Below, piece by piece: positions 36,305 through 45,565 of a stretch of DNA of 64,000 nt. Source of the DNA: Saccharopolyspora rosea. GTDB lineage: Bacteria > Actinomycetota > Actinomycetes > Mycobacteriales > Pseudonocardiaceae. The DNA is taken from positions 4,278,001 through 4,342,000 of the forward strand of contig NZ_CP102826.1 of NCBI RefSeq assembly GCF_025643595.1, given 5' to 3'. Within the stretch, counting starts at the first letter, position 1. Each line of letters begins with the position of its first letter. Both the position numbers and the translations under genes were made by a program. A model generated the notes under the pieces. It did not search any database. It was not told the origin of the DNA and saw nothing but the letters and a program-made list of their open reading frames with translations.

Positions 36305-36955
36305 TCACCTGACCAGTGCCGGGTGTTCCTCGTCGAGGATGCCGTGCCGCATCGCGAACGACGCCGCTTCCAGCCGGGAGTGCACGCCGAGCTTGGTCAG
36401 CACCGACTGGACGTGGGTGCGCACGGTCGTCGGAGCCACCCCGAGCCGCTTGGCGATGGCCGTGGTGTGGGCGCCTTCCACGAGCAGGCTCAGGCACTGG
36501 CGTTCCCGCGCGGTCAGGTGCGAGGCGAGGCGGCGGGCGTCGGTGCTGCCCGCCAGGCGCGGTGCCCGCGAGGCCGCCAGTTCGACGACGACCTCGCCGT
36601 CCACCACCCCGCGGATCGCACCGGCCAGCACCGACAGCCCGCACATCTTGTTCACGTAACCGGACGCGCCCTTGCCCAGCGCCTCCCGCATCCCGCTCAC
36701 GCCGCCGTCGGCGGTGAGCACCAGCACCCTGGTGCGCCCGCTCGCGTTGAGGATCTCGCCGATGACGTCGAGCCCGTCGCCGTCGGCGAAGTAGCGGTCC
36801 AGCAGGCAGACGTCCGGCCGGTGTTCCCGGACGCAGGCGACCACGCCGGTGACGTGGTCGGCGGTGCCGACGATCGCGAACCCGTGGCGCGGCAGGGTCG
36901 TGACGAGCGCGTCGACGAAGATCGCGTGGTCGTCACCGAGCACCAGATCGATCAT
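36305..36955 (-). CDS. NarL/LuxR-family response regulator
   Basis: A 216-residue two-component regulator. The receiver domain (about 1-120) has the acidic pair GDDHAIF, the phosphorylatable aspartate in VCLLDRYFADG and the lysine region GASGYVNKM. The LuxR-type DNA-binding domain (about 145-205) has LTARERQCLSLLVEGAHTTAIAKRL and TVRTHVQSVLTKLGVHSRLEA. The ATG has GGAGGGGG upstream. It follows the histidine kinase by 19 nt on the same strand and is its evident partner. The stop codon coincides with the target triplet of a MITE. Confidence 0.92.
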   Translation of the reverse strand: MIDLVLGDDHAIFVDALVTTLPRHGFAIVGTADHVTGVVACVREHRPDVCLLDRYFADGDGLDVIGEILNASGRTRVLVLTADGGVSGMREALGKGASGYVNKMCGLSVLAGAIRGVVDGEVVVELAASRAPRLAGSTDARRLASHLTARERQCLSLLVEGAHTTAIAKRLGVAPTTVRTHVQSVLTKLGVHSRLEAASFAMRHGILDEEHPALVR

Positions 36956-36974
36956 GATCCCCCTCCGATGCCCG

Positions 36975-37601
36975 TCACCCGCGCACGCAGCCCGGTGGGA
37001 ACACCAGCCGGACCCGCGTCCCCCGCCGCCGGGCGGGGTCGATGCGCAGGTCGGCCCCGCACCGCTGGGCGAGCCCGACGACGATGCCCAGTCCGAGCGA
37101 GGCCGTGCCGCCGGGCGCGTTGCCGAATCCCGGGCCGTCGTCGGTGATCGCGATGCTCGCACCGCCGCGGCCGGTGCGGTGCACGGCGACCGCGACCCGG
37201 CCGCCGGGACCGGCGGCGCGGACCGCGTTGTCCAGCAGGTTGGCGACCATGCGCCACAGCAGCGTCTGGTCGGTGCGCAGGGTGACCTCCGCGCCGGGCA
37301 GCAGCACGACGGTCGCCCGCCCGGCCAGCGACTTGATCTCGGCGAGTTCGGACAGCAGCTCGCGCAGCGCGAACTCGGTGGGCTCGCCGGCGCGCACGTC
37401 GACCAGGTCGAGCAGGCGGTCCAGTTCCCGTTCCATCAGCCGCAGCCGGTCGTGCGCGGCGTCGGGCAGCGCGGGGTCGTCCCGCAGTCCGTCCGCGAGA
37501 TAGGACAGCGTCGCGAGACCGTGCCCGAGATCGTGCATCAGGCTGCGCAACTCCATTCCACCCCGCGAGTCCGGACGTTGTGCCTCCGGAATCGTTCGCA
37601 C
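36975..37601 (-). CDS. cytosolic histidine kinase without sensor domain
   Basis: A 208-residue kinase consisting only of the catalytic core. The phosphoacceptor helix contains MHDLGHGLATLSYLADGL (His about residue 23). The ATP-binding domain has the N box MVANLLDNAVRAAG, the G1 box ITDDGPGFGN and the G2 region GTASLGLGIVVGLAQ. There is no membrane segment or PAS/GAF domain, so the signal must come from a partner or from ATP/protein contacts. GTG at 37601 has AAGGAG upstream; an ATG 15 codons later is possible. It pairs with the downstream response regulator and borders the exopolysaccharide cluster. Confidence 0.88.
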   Translation of the reverse strand: MRTIPEAQRPDSRGGMELRSLMHDLGHGLATLSYLADGLRDDPALPDAAHDRLRLMERELDRLLDLVDVRAGEPTEFALRELLSELAEIKSLAGRATVVLLPGAEVTLRTDQTLLWRMVANLLDNAVRAAGPGGRVAVAVHRTGRGGASIAITDDGPGFGNAPGGTASLGLGIVVGLAQRCGADLRIDPARRRGTRVRLVFPPGCVRG

Positions 37602-37745
37602 AGCTACTCCTTCCCCCCGGCAGTCTGTGCCACCCGTGATGTCGGGCCGTGCCGGAGCGGTGTTGCAGCTCGTGCGTTTCGGGGAGCACGACTACTCCAC
37701 GTGCGTCGCAGGAGTCCCCGCGCCGAGCGGAGATCGGGAAAACGA

Positions 37746-38897
37746 CTACTCGCGGTCACCTCCGGGGCGGGGTTCGTGACGGTACGCGGCAGTCAGGTCG
37801 GCGGCCAGCACCGGGATGCGGAACCGCTCTTCCACGCGGCGCCGGGCGGCGTGGGCGAGCCCGCGGGCCAGGTCGGGGTGGTCCAGCAGGTGGGCCACCG
37901 CGGCGGCGAGCAGGCCGGGGCGCCGGGGCGGTACCAGCAGCCCGGTCTCGCCCGGCACCACCGCGTCGGCGACCGCGTTGACCGCGGTGGCCACCACCGG
38001 CACCCCGCAGGCCATCGCCTCGGCCACCGCCAGCGGCAGGCCCTCGTACCGGCTGGGCAGGGCGAACACGTCGAACGCGGGCAGCAGGTCGGTGACGTCG
38101 TGGCGGTCGCCGGTCAGTTCGACGCGGACCCCGGCGCGGGCGGCCAGCTCGCGCACCCGCTCGCGCAGGTCCCCGCCGCCGACCCACACGCCGACGACGC
38201 CGGGGCGGTGCAGCGCCCGCAGCGCGGCCACGAAGTCCTCCGGCGCCTTCTGGTAGGTCAGCCTGCCGACCGCACCGACCACGGTGTCGCGATCGGACAA
38301 CCCGAGACGCCGCCGAGCGCGCGCCCGGGCGGGCCCGGTGGCGCGCGGCACGTCGTGGTGCACCGCGATGCCGATGGTGCGCACCCGGTCGGGTGCGACC
38401 AGGCCGCGCCGCACCGCCTCGACCGCCACACCGCCGCCGACGCACAGCGCCAGATCGGTGATGCGGCCGAGGCGGCGTTCGATGCCGACGTAGGCGCGGT
38501 GCCGGGCGGTCGACTGGAACTCGTGGAACGGGAACCCGTGGTAGGTGTGCACGATCCGGCCGACACCGGTGCGCCGGGCGGCGAGCCGTCCGACCGCGCC
38601 CGCCTTGGCGCAGTGGGTGTGCACCACGTCGAAGCCGCGCCGCCGGAACAGGCCGGTCAGCCGGTGCAGCGCGAGCAGGTCGTGGCCGGGTGCGATCGGC
38701 GCGCGCAGGGCCGGTTCCACCACGGTGTCCAGACCCGCCCGCGCGGCCTCGGCCAGCAGCCGGTCGCCGCTGCCGGTGATCACGGTGATCTCGTGCTCGT
38801 CCGGGTCGAGCGCCGCGGCACCGCGCAGCGCCAGCACGCCGGCGCCGCCCTCCAGCCGCGTGACCACGGTGGCCACGCGCAGCCGCCGCGCGCTCAA
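37746..38897 (-). CDS. glycosyltransferase family 4
   Basis: A 383-residue GT-B retaining glycosyltransferase that builds a glycan repeat from nucleotide sugars. The N-terminal half includes THCAKAGAVGRLAAR and TYHGFPFHEFQ. The C-terminal half has GAVGRLTYQKAPEDF and the donor-site glutamates in LPSRYEGLPLAVAEAMACGVPVV (EX7E). The most upstream usable start is a TTG (38897) overlapping the response regulator stop as TTGA. A GTG seven codons later is the alternative. Coupling to a regulator gene is unusual and places sugar transfer and signalling on one transcript. Confidence 0.88.
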   Translation of the reverse strand: MSARRLRVATVVTRLEGGAGVLALRGAAALDPDEHEITVITGSGDRLLAEAARAGLDTVVEPALRAPIAPGHDLLALHRLTGLFRRRGFDVVHTHCAKAGAVGRLAARRTGVGRIVHTYHGFPFHEFQSTARHRAYVGIERRLGRITDLALCVGGGVAVEAVRRGLVAPDRVRTIGIAVHHDVPRATGPARARARRRLGLSDRDTVVGAVGRLTYQKAPEDFVAALRALHRPGVVGVWVGGGDLRERVRELAARAGVRVELTGDRHDVTDLLPAFDVFALPSRYEGLPLAVAEAMACGVPVVATAVNAVADAVVPGETGLLVPPRRPGLLAAAVAHLLDHPDLARGLAHAARRRVEERFRIPVLAADLTAAYRHEPRPGGDRE

Positions 38898-39592
38898 CCG
38901 GCGCCGTTCCCGTTCTGCCGGGGCACCGCCACGTCCTCGGCGCGCAGCCCGGCGGCGCCGGCCACGCTGATCGCCTCCAGCTGGCTGTGCACGTGGAGCT
39001 TGGCCAGGATGCTGCGGATGTGCGTGCGCACCGTCTCGGTGGAGATGGCCAGTTCCGCGGCGATCTGCGCGCCGCGCTTGCCCGCGACCATGCTGGTGAG
39101 CACGTCGCGCTCGCGGTCGCTGAGCGCCTCCAGCGGTCCGCCGCGGTCGCCGGCGCGCTCGGCGTCCTCGCGCAGTTCGCGCAGCACGGCGCCGAGCAGG
39201 TCGGGCGGGAACCAGGCGTGCCCCTGGGCGACGCCGCGCAGCACCGTGGTCAGTTCCTCCACAGTGGACTCCTTGGGCACCCACGCGGCAGCCCCGGCCC
39301 GCGCGGCGTCGACGGCCTGGCCCACGTCGCGCACTCCGCTGAGCACGACGACCGCGGCCGACGGCCGCAGTTCCCGCAGCCGTTCGATCACCCGGCCGGT
39401 GCTGGTGCCGAGCGGTTCGACGTCGACGGTGATCAGGTCGGGGCGGGTGCTGACGACCACCTCGCCGAGCTGCCGGTCGGCGGTGGCGCAGTGACCGACG
39501 ATCCACAGGTCGGGCACGCCGGACAGCCTCGCCGCCAGCGCTTCGGTGAGCATCTGGTGGTCGTCCACCATGAGCAGTCTCAGCACATCCAC
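38894..39592 (-). CDS. NarL/LuxR-family response regulator inside exopolysaccharide operon
   Basis: A 232-residue regulator with receiver (about 1-125: MVDDHQML acidic pair, LITVDVEPLG phospho-site region, AAWVPKE lysine) and a LuxR HTH (LSDRERDVLTSMVAGKRGAQIAAEL, TVRTHIRSILAKLHVHSQLEA). It has no adjacent kinase of its own; the nearest is at 36975. Start is one of two in-frame GTG codons (39592 or 39586). It lies 39 nt after the GT2 synthase and overlaps the following GT4 gene. Confidence 0.88.
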   Translation of the reverse strand: MDVLRLLMVDDHQMLTEALAARLSGVPDLWIVGHCATADRQLGEVVVSTRPDLITVDVEPLGTSTGRVIERLRELRPSAAVVVLSGVRDVGQAVDAARAGAAAWVPKESTVEELTTVLRGVAQGHAWFPPDLLGAVLRELREDAERAGDRGGPLEALSDRERDVLTSMVAGKRGAQIAAELAISTETVRTHIRSILAKLHVHSQLEAISVAGAAGLRAEDVAVPRQNGNGAG

Positions 39593-39631
39593 CCCACCAA
39601 GCCTGGACCGACCGGTCCGGTTTGTACTCCT

Positions 39632-40957
39632 CTAGCTGCGGGATACCTCGGTCCTGTCCGTGCAGGACGGGTCGTCGACCGCGCGGCGACCGGGGCTGCG
39701 CCACACACCGCTGGACCGGGTCCACGCCGACGGCAGCGCGTGCAGCGCGATGGCGGCGTCCAGCACCCGCAGCGCCAGGAACAAGCCCGCGAACAACAGG
39801 AACCGCGGCTGTCGCAGCGCAACCGCGACCACGCAGGTCAACAGCAGGTCCGGGACGAGCACGCCGAACAGCAGCGCCTCCGGCGTCAGGTGCGAGGCCA
39901 CCGCGGTGTGCACGTCACCGACCACCGGGGCCGCGCGCAGGTCCGGCCACAGCTGCGGAACCAGCAGCGCCAGCGCGGTGAACGGCAGGAGCACCAGCAT
40001 CATGCTGCTGGTCAGCAGTTCCACCAACAGCAGCCCGAGCGCGGCGGTGAACAGGTTCGGGCGCGGCGGGTGCAGGCGGACGGTCTGCCACAGGCCCAGC
40101 GACCACCGGCGGCACTGCCGCACGTAGTCGCGCAGCGTGCCGGGGTCCTGGGTGGCGGCGACCGCGGCGGGCGTGAAACCGACCTTGCCGAGCCGCTTCT
40201 GGTAGACCTCGAAGGTCATGTTGAAGTCCTCGATGACCAGTCCGGGCGGATTGAGGTCGATGTGCGGCAGCACGTCGGTGCGGTAGAGGCTGGCGAAGCC
40301 GGGCACGATGTGCGTGGCGTTGCAGCGCCGCCAGGTCTGGCCGAACTTCAGCAGGTACTGCGTCATCGTGTAGATCCGCTGCCGGTGGAAGGCGACCAGC
40401 TTGCCGACCGGTCCGAGGCCGCGACCGCGCCAGGACGTCGTCACGCACCCGGCGACGGCGACCACCCGCGGATCGTCGAACAACGGCAGCGCCGCGCGGA
40501 AGTACCCCGGACGCACCTGGGTGTCAGCGTCCAGCAGCATCACGACGCGGAACCGCCGCACCAGGTCGAAGCGGTGGATGGCCTCCTGCAACGCCCCGGC
40601 CTTGCCGACGTTGCGGTGCGTGCTGATCACGTTGACGCCGCAGTGCTCGGCCAGCTCCACGGTGCGATCGGTGGACCCGTCCGAGACCACGTGCACGTTG
40701 GCGCGCGGCACCAGTTCGGCGATCGCGCGGATGCTGCCGACGATGACCGCTTCCTCGTTGTGCGCGGGGATCAGCACGGCCACGTCGGTCACGTCGACCG
40801 GTGGCGCGCCCCGCAGGTGGTGCCGGCCGGGGGCGGGTGCGCGGTGCCGCCGCCAGCGCGTCGCGGAGCTGTCCAGCAGCCGCAGCAGGCCGACCACGCC
40901 CCACACGGTGAAGTTGGTCCCGAACACCGCGACGGCCAACAACCACCACGGAATCAT
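39632..40957 (-). CDS. membrane GT2 glycosyltransferase (processive synthase-like)
   Basis: A 441-residue inverting GT2 enzyme of the hyaluronan/cellulose synthase type. It has one N-terminal membrane helix (WWLLAVAVFGTNFTVWGVVGLL) and a cytosolic GT-A domain with VLIPAHNEE, VSDGSTDRT, the DAD motif in MLLDADTQV, the acceptor-site EDFNMTFE and the QCRRW signature. About four C-terminal membrane helices follow. The QxxRW motif and membrane channel layout suggest it both polymerises and exports a simple glycan. It could replace the missing Wzx/Wzy functions. The ATG has AGGGGG upstream; it follows the GH18 gene by 25 nt. Confidence 0.88.
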   Translation of the reverse strand: MIPWWLLAVAVFGTNFTVWGVVGLLRLLDSSATRWRRHRAPAPGRHHLRGAPPVDVTDVAVLIPAHNEEAVIVGSIRAIAELVPRANVHVVSDGSTDRTVELAEHCGVNVISTHRNVGKAGALQEAIHRFDLVRRFRVVMLLDADTQVRPGYFRAALPLFDDPRVVAVAGCVTTSWRGRGLGPVGKLVAFHRQRIYTMTQYLLKFGQTWRRCNATHIVPGFASLYRTDVLPHIDLNPPGLVIEDFNMTFEVYQKRLGKVGFTPAAVAATQDPGTLRDYVRQCRRWSLGLWQTVRLHPPRPNLFTAALGLLLVELLTSSMMLVLLPFTALALLVPQLWPDLRAAPVVGDVHTAVASHLTPEALLFGVLVPDLLLTCVVAVALRQPRFLLFAGLFLALRVLDAAIALHALPSAWTRSSGVWRSPGRRAVDDPSCTDRTEVSRS

Positions 40958-40982
40958 GGTTCCCCCTGAAGTCCGGCTCGCC

Positions 40983-42092
40983 TCACTTCGCCGCCGGGAG
41001 GCTCTTCTCCAGTTCCGGCCAGGTGCCGTTGTCCTCGTAGCCGTACATCCACAGGTAGACCCCGCGGATCCCGGCGCCGCGGGCGGCGTCGAACTTCGCC
41101 TTGGAGCTGGCGGAATTCTCGAACCACACCTCGTGCTCGTGGCCCCGGTCGTCGGTGTAGCGGAACCACGGCGACTGGGTGGCCGGGTCGTACTCGGGTT
41201 TCGCGTTGTGCTTGGTGGACAACCGGAACGCCTGCAACCAGGTGACCGACTCGCCGTGCCCTTCGGACCAGTCGTAGCCGTACAGCGGCACGCCGAGCAC
41301 GATCCGGTCGGGCCGGATCTGGGTGCGGGCGTAGTCGAGGACCTCGCGGACCCAGCCGATCGGCGCGACCGGTCCCGGCGGCGAGGTCCCCCAGTGGTAG
41401 TCGTACCCCATCAGGCGGACCTGGTCGGCGGCCCGGCCGATCGCGGCGTAGTCCTGCGCCACGTTGCGCTCGTCCACGCCCGCGTCGGTGGTCTTGGCGA
41501 ACAGGGCCACCGACAGCGTCTTGCCCTGCGCGTGCAGCGCGGCGCCGAGCCGGTCGACGAACGCGGTGAACGCCTGCCGGTCGGTGCCGCGCAGGTTCTC
41601 GTAGTCGATGTCGATGCCCGCGTAGTCCTCGCGGTGCACCAGGTCGACGATCTCGTCGACGTGCCGCTGCATCCGCACCGGGTCGTGCAGCACGCGGGCG
41701 ACCGGGCCGTACTCCCACTTGCCGTTGGTGATGTTGGCCAGCGACGGGACGATCGGGATGTCCGCGTCGCGCAGCCGGGTGAGCTGGTCGTTGACGTCGG
41801 CGGCCTGCTCGGGCGGGTACTGGGTGGCCAGCCCGCCGTCGGAGTTCAGGCCGTACACCCACGGCGAGACCTCGTTGACGAACCGCTGGTTGCGCACCGC
41901 CGTGTTGGTGCCGTTGCCGAGGTTCCAGAACGGCAGCGACGCCACGACGAGCGTGCTGGGCGGGCCCGCCGGGGTGCGGGGCAGCGCGGTCACCACCACC
42001 AGCAGCACCGCCCCCGCGATGAGCGCGAGGAACCACAGCGACCCGCCGAGGCGGCGCCACCGGCGGTTCCCCACCGCGCGTTTCCGCAGCAT
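40983..42092 (-). CDS. membrane-anchored GH18-like glycosidase
   Basis: A 369-residue protein with an N-terminal signal anchor (WRRLGGSLWFLALIAGAVLLVVVTAL) and an extracytoplasmic GH18 TIM barrel. The catalytic motif is YAGIDIDYENL (DxxDxDxE pattern). The barrel strands QVRLMGYDYHW and GVPLYGYDW and the final GIRGVYLWMYGYED match the YaaH/SleL type rather than secreted chitinases. It is encoded between the epimerase and the synthase, so it may trim, release or bind the exopolysaccharide rather than degrade external chitin. The ATG has GAGGGGG upstream. Confidence 0.87.
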   Translation of the reverse strand: MLRKRAVGNRRWRRLGGSLWFLALIAGAVLLVVVTALPRTPAGPPSTLVVASLPFWNLGNGTNTAVRNQRFVNEVSPWVYGLNSDGGLATQYPPEQAADVNDQLTRLRDADIPIVPSLANITNGKWEYGPVARVLHDPVRMQRHVDEIVDLVHREDYAGIDIDYENLRGTDRQAFTAFVDRLGAALHAQGKTLSVALFAKTTDAGVDERNVAQDYAAIGRAADQVRLMGYDYHWGTSPPGPVAPIGWVREVLDYARTQIRPDRIVLGVPLYGYDWSEGHGESVTWLQAFRLSTKHNAKPEYDPATQSPWFRYTDDRGHEHEVWFENSASSKAKFDAARGAGIRGVYLWMYGYEDNGTWPELEKSLPAAK

Positions 42093-42102
42093 CGCATCCC
42101 CC

Positions 42103-43077
42103 TCATGCCGTGACCGCGTGGCCTCCGCGGACCTGCTCGTCGATGACCGCGCGGATGATGTCGTCCAGGGTCCGCTGCGGGCGGAACCCGATCAGTTCGC
42201 GGGCCCGCGAGCAGTCCGGGACGCGGCGCTGCATGTCCTCGTATCCGGGCCCGTACGCCTCCTCGTAGGGCACCCGGACCGTGCCGCTGGACGAGCCGGT
42301 CATCGCGATGATCCGCGCGGCGAGCTCCTCGATGGACACCTGCTCGTCGCTGCCCAGGTTGACCGCCATGCCCTGCGCCCGGTCCAGCTCCGCCAGCCGG
42401 ACCACGGCCGGGACCACGTCGGCGACGTGGCAGAAGCAGCGGATCTGCCGCCCGGTGCCGAAGATCGTCAGCGGTCGGCCCTCCAGGGCCTGGGCGACCA
42501 GTCGCGGGATGACCATGCCGTAGCGGCCGGACTGGCGCGGACCCACGGTGTTGAACAGCCGCACGATCACCGCCCGCAGCCCCAGTTCCCGGACGTAGGA
42601 GCAGGTCAGGCTCTCGTCGATGGCCTTGGCCTCGGCGTAGGTCCAGCGCGACTTCAGCGGCGAGCCGATGATCCGGTCGTCGCCCTCGGTGAGCCCGACC
42701 TTGGTGTTCTTGCCGTAGATCTCGCTGGTCGAGGCGATCAGCACGCGCACGCCGCGCCGGTGCGCGGCGTCCAGCACGTTCTCGGTGCCGTGCACGTTGG
42801 TGAGCAGGCTCTGCAGGGTGCGCTCCTGGATGACGAACGCCCCCACCGCCGCGGCCATGTGGAACACGACGTCCACATCGGACACCAGATCGTCCACGAG
42901 GGACCCGTCCAGGATGGTCCCCTGCACCAAGCGGAAACCCGGGTGCCCGGTGGGCAGGTTGGACATCTGGCCGGTGCTCAGGTCGTCGATGCCGAGGACG
43001 TCGTGGCCGTCGGCGAGCAGGTGCTCCACCAGGTGCGAGCCGACGAACCCGGCGGCTCCGGTGACCAGTGCGCGCAT
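42103..43077 (-). CDS. NDP-sugar epimerase/dehydratase (extended SDR)
   Basis: A 324-residue nucleotide-sugar modifying enzyme. Its N-terminal NAD motif is LVTGAAGFVGSHLVEHLL, the catalytic serine region is STSEIYG, and the YxxxK pair is TYAEAKA. VRLFNTVGPRQSGRYGMVIPRLV is the substrate loop. It resembles UDP-glucose 4-epimerases and UDP-glucuronate decarboxylases; the product cannot be fixed. With the NDP-sugar dehydrogenase at 48127 it may supply a uronic-acid-derived sugar. Its ATG shares one base with the stop of the upstream GT4 gene. Confidence 0.9.
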   Translation of the reverse strand: MRALVTGAAGFVGSHLVEHLLADGHDVLGIDDLSTGQMSNLPTGHPGFRLVQGTILDGSLVDDLVSDVDVVFHMAAAVGAFVIQERTLQSLLTNVHGTENVLDAAHRRGVRVLIASTSEIYGKNTKVGLTEGDDRIIGSPLKSRWTYAEAKAIDESLTCSYVRELGLRAVIVRLFNTVGPRQSGRYGMVIPRLVAQALEGRPLTIFGTGRQIRCFCHVADVVPAVVRLAELDRAQGMAVNLGSDEQVSIEELAARIIAMTGSSSGTVRVPYEEAYGPGYEDMQRRVPDCSRARELIGFRPQRTLDDIIRAVIDEQVRGGHAVTA

Positions 43078-44198
43078 CAGTGCCTCCCCGATCCGACCGG
43101 CTGCGGGGCGCCCGCCCGGCGCTCCCGCAGCCGCACGTACAGGTCGTCGATCCGCTCGGTCACGGCTTCGATGCCGTAGGCGCGGCGGATCGCCGGTTCG
43201 TCGGCGCGGCCCCGGTTCGCGGCGATCTCCGCGGCGATCTCCCGGCTCATCGCCGCGGCGTCACCGGGCACCTGCCGCGCCCGGTCGGTGCCGATGCCGA
43301 CCAGCGCGGGGCACGTCGTGTACAGCACCGGGATCCCGTTGGCCAGCGCCTCCAACACCGACAGGCCGAAGGTCTCCTGCTCGGAGCTGGCCACGAACAG
43401 GTCGAACGCGCTGAACATCGCGGCGACGTCGTGCCGCTCCCCGGCGAAGATCACGTGCTCGGCGGCGCCGTGCTCGCGGGCCAGCACCTCCAGCCGCCCC
43501 CGGTCCGCCCCGTCGCCGACGATCAGCAGTTTGGTGCGCTCCCCGACCAGCTTCGCCATCGCCTCGATGACCAGGTGGAACCGCTTGTTGGCGTCGAGCC
43601 TGCCGAGCACGCCGACCACGTAGGCGTCCGGCGGGATGCCGTGCTCGGCGCGGACCCGCGCGCGGGCCTCGGCGTCGAAGGCGACGCGGCCGAAGTCCAC
43701 GCCGTTGGGGATCACCTCGATCTTGCGGGCGGGCATCCCCCAGTCCACCAGCCGCCGGGCGACCGTGTCGGAGACGGCGATGGTGGCGTCCGAGCACAGG
43801 TCGGTGCCCAGGTACAGGGCTCGCACCCCCAGCGTCATCCGGCGCCGCTCCAGGTGCGTCTCGCCGATCGAGTGCTCGGTGGACACCACCACCTCGGCGC
43901 CTGCCATCCGGGCCGCCAGCCGCCCGTACACGCACGCCCGGTACAGGTGGGTGTGCACCACGTCGTAGCCGCCGGCGCGGATCAGGTCGCGCAGCTGGAA
44001 GAGCTTGCTGATCTGGGTGTTGCGCGTCATGCCGAGATCGCGCACGCGCACCCCGTCGCTGCGGATCATCCCGGCCACGTCCCCCGGGTTGTACATCGAC
44101 ACGACGTCGGCGTCGTGCCGGGTGTGCTGCAGCACCGAGCGCAGCTGCAGTTCGGCCCCGCCCACGGCGAGTCCGGTGATGACGTGCAGAACCTTCAT
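43077..44198 (-). CDS. glycosyltransferase family 4
   Basis: A 373-residue GT-B glycosyltransferase. Features in order: MKVLHVITGLAVGGAELQL (acceptor-side loop), DVVHTHLYRACVYGRL, STEHSIGETH, VIPNGVDFGRVAF at the domain hinge, GVLGRLDANKRFHLVIEAM, and the donor motif SSEQETFGLSVLEALANGIPVL (EX7E). It adds a sugar to the lipid-linked intermediate made by the sugar-phosphate transferase whose gene overlaps it by 4 nt. The ATG has GGGGGGAA upstream. It is paralogous in class, not close in sequence, to the GT4 at 37746. Confidence 0.92.
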   Translation of the reverse strand: MKVLHVITGLAVGGAELQLRSVLQHTRHDADVVSMYNPGDVAGMIRSDGVRVRDLGMTRNTQISKLFQLRDLIRAGGYDVVHTHLYRACVYGRLAARMAGAEVVVSTEHSIGETHLERRRMTLGVRALYLGTDLCSDATIAVSDTVARRLVDWGMPARKIEVIPNGVDFGRVAFDAEARARVRAEHGIPPDAYVVGVLGRLDANKRFHLVIEAMAKLVGERTKLLIVGDGADRGRLEVLAREHGAAEHVIFAGERHDVAAMFSAFDLFVASSEQETFGLSVLEALANGIPVLYTTCPALVGIGTDRARQVPGDAAAMSREIAAEIAANRGRADEPAIRRAYGIEAVTERIDDLYVRLRERRAGAPQPVGSGRH

Positions 44199-45565
44199 CG
44201 ATTCCCCCCTGGTTGGATCAGGACCCGGGTCGCCTCGCGCAGCACGACCCCGGCGGTGCGCGCCACGATCACCGCGTCCCACCACGGCGACCAGTACTCG
44301 ACGTAGTGGTTGTCGAACCGGGCGCGGTCCCGGATCGACGTGTCCCCGTGCAGGCCGTTCACCTGGGCCCACCCGGTCATGCCGCCGCGCATCCGGTGCC
44401 GGTCGGCGTAGCGCGGGATCTCCCGGGCGAAGCGCACCGCGTAGTACGGGCGTTCCGGGCGCGGCCCCACCAGCGACATGTCCCCGCGCAGCACGTTGAC
44501 CAGCTGCGGCAGCTCGTCGAGGTGGGTGCGCCGCAGGTGGCGGCCGACGGCGGTGCACTCCTCGGCGCGGACCGCCCAGCCGCCGGGGTGCCCGGCGGCC
44601 ACCGTGCGCAGCTTGACGACCTCGGTGGTCCGGCCGGAGCGGGTGACCCGCAGCTGCCGGAAGAACGTCGGGCCCCGCCCGGACAGCCGCACCGCGGCCG
44701 CCAGCGCCAGCAGGACCGGAGCGAGCACCACGAGCAGCAGCGCGCCGACGACGACGTCGAAGACGCGCTTGGCCACCAACGCGCCGCGACCGGGGCGGCG
44801 CAGCGGCAGCAGCGGCACGCCCCACAGGTCGTCGAGCCGCCCGCGCGGCACGGCCATGCCGATCTCGGCCAGCCTCGGCACCACGCAGCAGTCGACCCCG
44901 CGCGGGCGTTGCGCGCGCAGCGCGGACACCACCTCGGGGGCGTCCGAGCAGACGATCACCCGGGTGACCCCGAAGCGGGCGGCGACGGCGGCGAGGTCCG
45001 CGGGTTCCCCCAGCAGTGGCCGCACGTCGCCGGACCCGCGCGGGGCCAGGAAACCCCGAGGGCGCAACCCGAGCTCGGGGTGCTCGACCATCAACGCGGC
45101 CAGGTGCCGCGCGGTCGAGCCGGAGCCGACGAGGACCGCCGGCTCCGACAGGACCCCGCGACGGTGGGCGACCCGCAGCGCCGCGCAGACTGCGCCACGG
45201 GCCGCGACCACCGCCACGAGAGCACCGAACCCCGGCAGCAGACCGGTGTCCGGCGCCCACGGCAGCAGCGCCAGCAACGGCACCGCCACCGCGACGGCCA
45301 GCTGAGGCAGCTGGTCCGACGTTCGCAGACAGATCCGCACCCGGTGCAGGCCCTGGCAGCCCAGCGCGGCGAACACCCCCAGCGAGTACGCCGCGCCGAA
45401 CCACCGGGCCGCACCGGTCCCCGCCGCGGCGACCGCCAGGGCGGCGGCGTCGGCCGCGGGGAGCGCGAGCCTGCCGACCAGCCGCCGCGCGCCCCCGGTC
45501 CGGACCGCGGGCGCGTCCCACGGTCCGGCGGAGGGCACCGCGCGCGGCAGGTCGGCGACGCTCAT
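44195..45565 (-). CDS. polyprenyl-phosphate sugar-1-phosphate transferase (initiating enzyme)
   Basis: A 456-residue membrane protein that starts exopolysaccharide assembly by moving a sugar-1-phosphate from UDP-sugar to undecaprenyl phosphate. The N-terminal half has several hydrophobic helices and a Rossmann-like domain (AVLVGSGSTARHLAALM). The C-terminal catalytic bacterial-sugar-transferase domain starts KRVFDVVVGALLLVVLAP. It continues with KLRT, HLDELPQLVNVLRGDMSLVGPRP and GMTGWAQVNGLHGDTS. It overlaps both neighbours by 4 nt, which marks it as the core of a single translationally coupled operon. Confidence 0.93.
   Translation of the reverse strand: MSVADLPRAVPSAGPWDAPAVRTGGARRLVGRLALPAADAAALAVAAAGTGAARWFGAAYSLGVFAALGCQGLHRVRICLRTSDQLPQLAVAVAVPLLALLPWAPDTGLLPGFGALVAVVAARGAVCAALRVAHRRGVLSEPAVLVGSGSTARHLAALMVEHPELGLRPRGFLAPRGSGDVRPLLGEPADLAAVAARFGVTRVIVCSDAPEVVSALRAQRPRGVDCCVVPRLAEIGMAVPRGRLDDLWGVPLLPLRRPGRGALVAKRVFDVVVGALLLVVLAPVLLALAAAVRLSGRGPTFFRQLRVTRSGRTTEVVKLRTVAAGHPGGWAVRAEECTAVGRHLRRTHLDELPQLVNVLRGDMSLVGPRPERPYYAVRFAREIPRYADRHRMRGGMTGWAQVNGLHGDTSIRDRARFDNHYVEYWSPWWDAVIVARTAGVVLREATRVLIQPGGNR

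Noticed and set aside
36121-36659. Short open frames through the MITE copies (also at 33121, 36055 and 52978)
   Set aside because: Similar peptides recur only because the same non-coding element is repeated; frames are broken differently in each copy.
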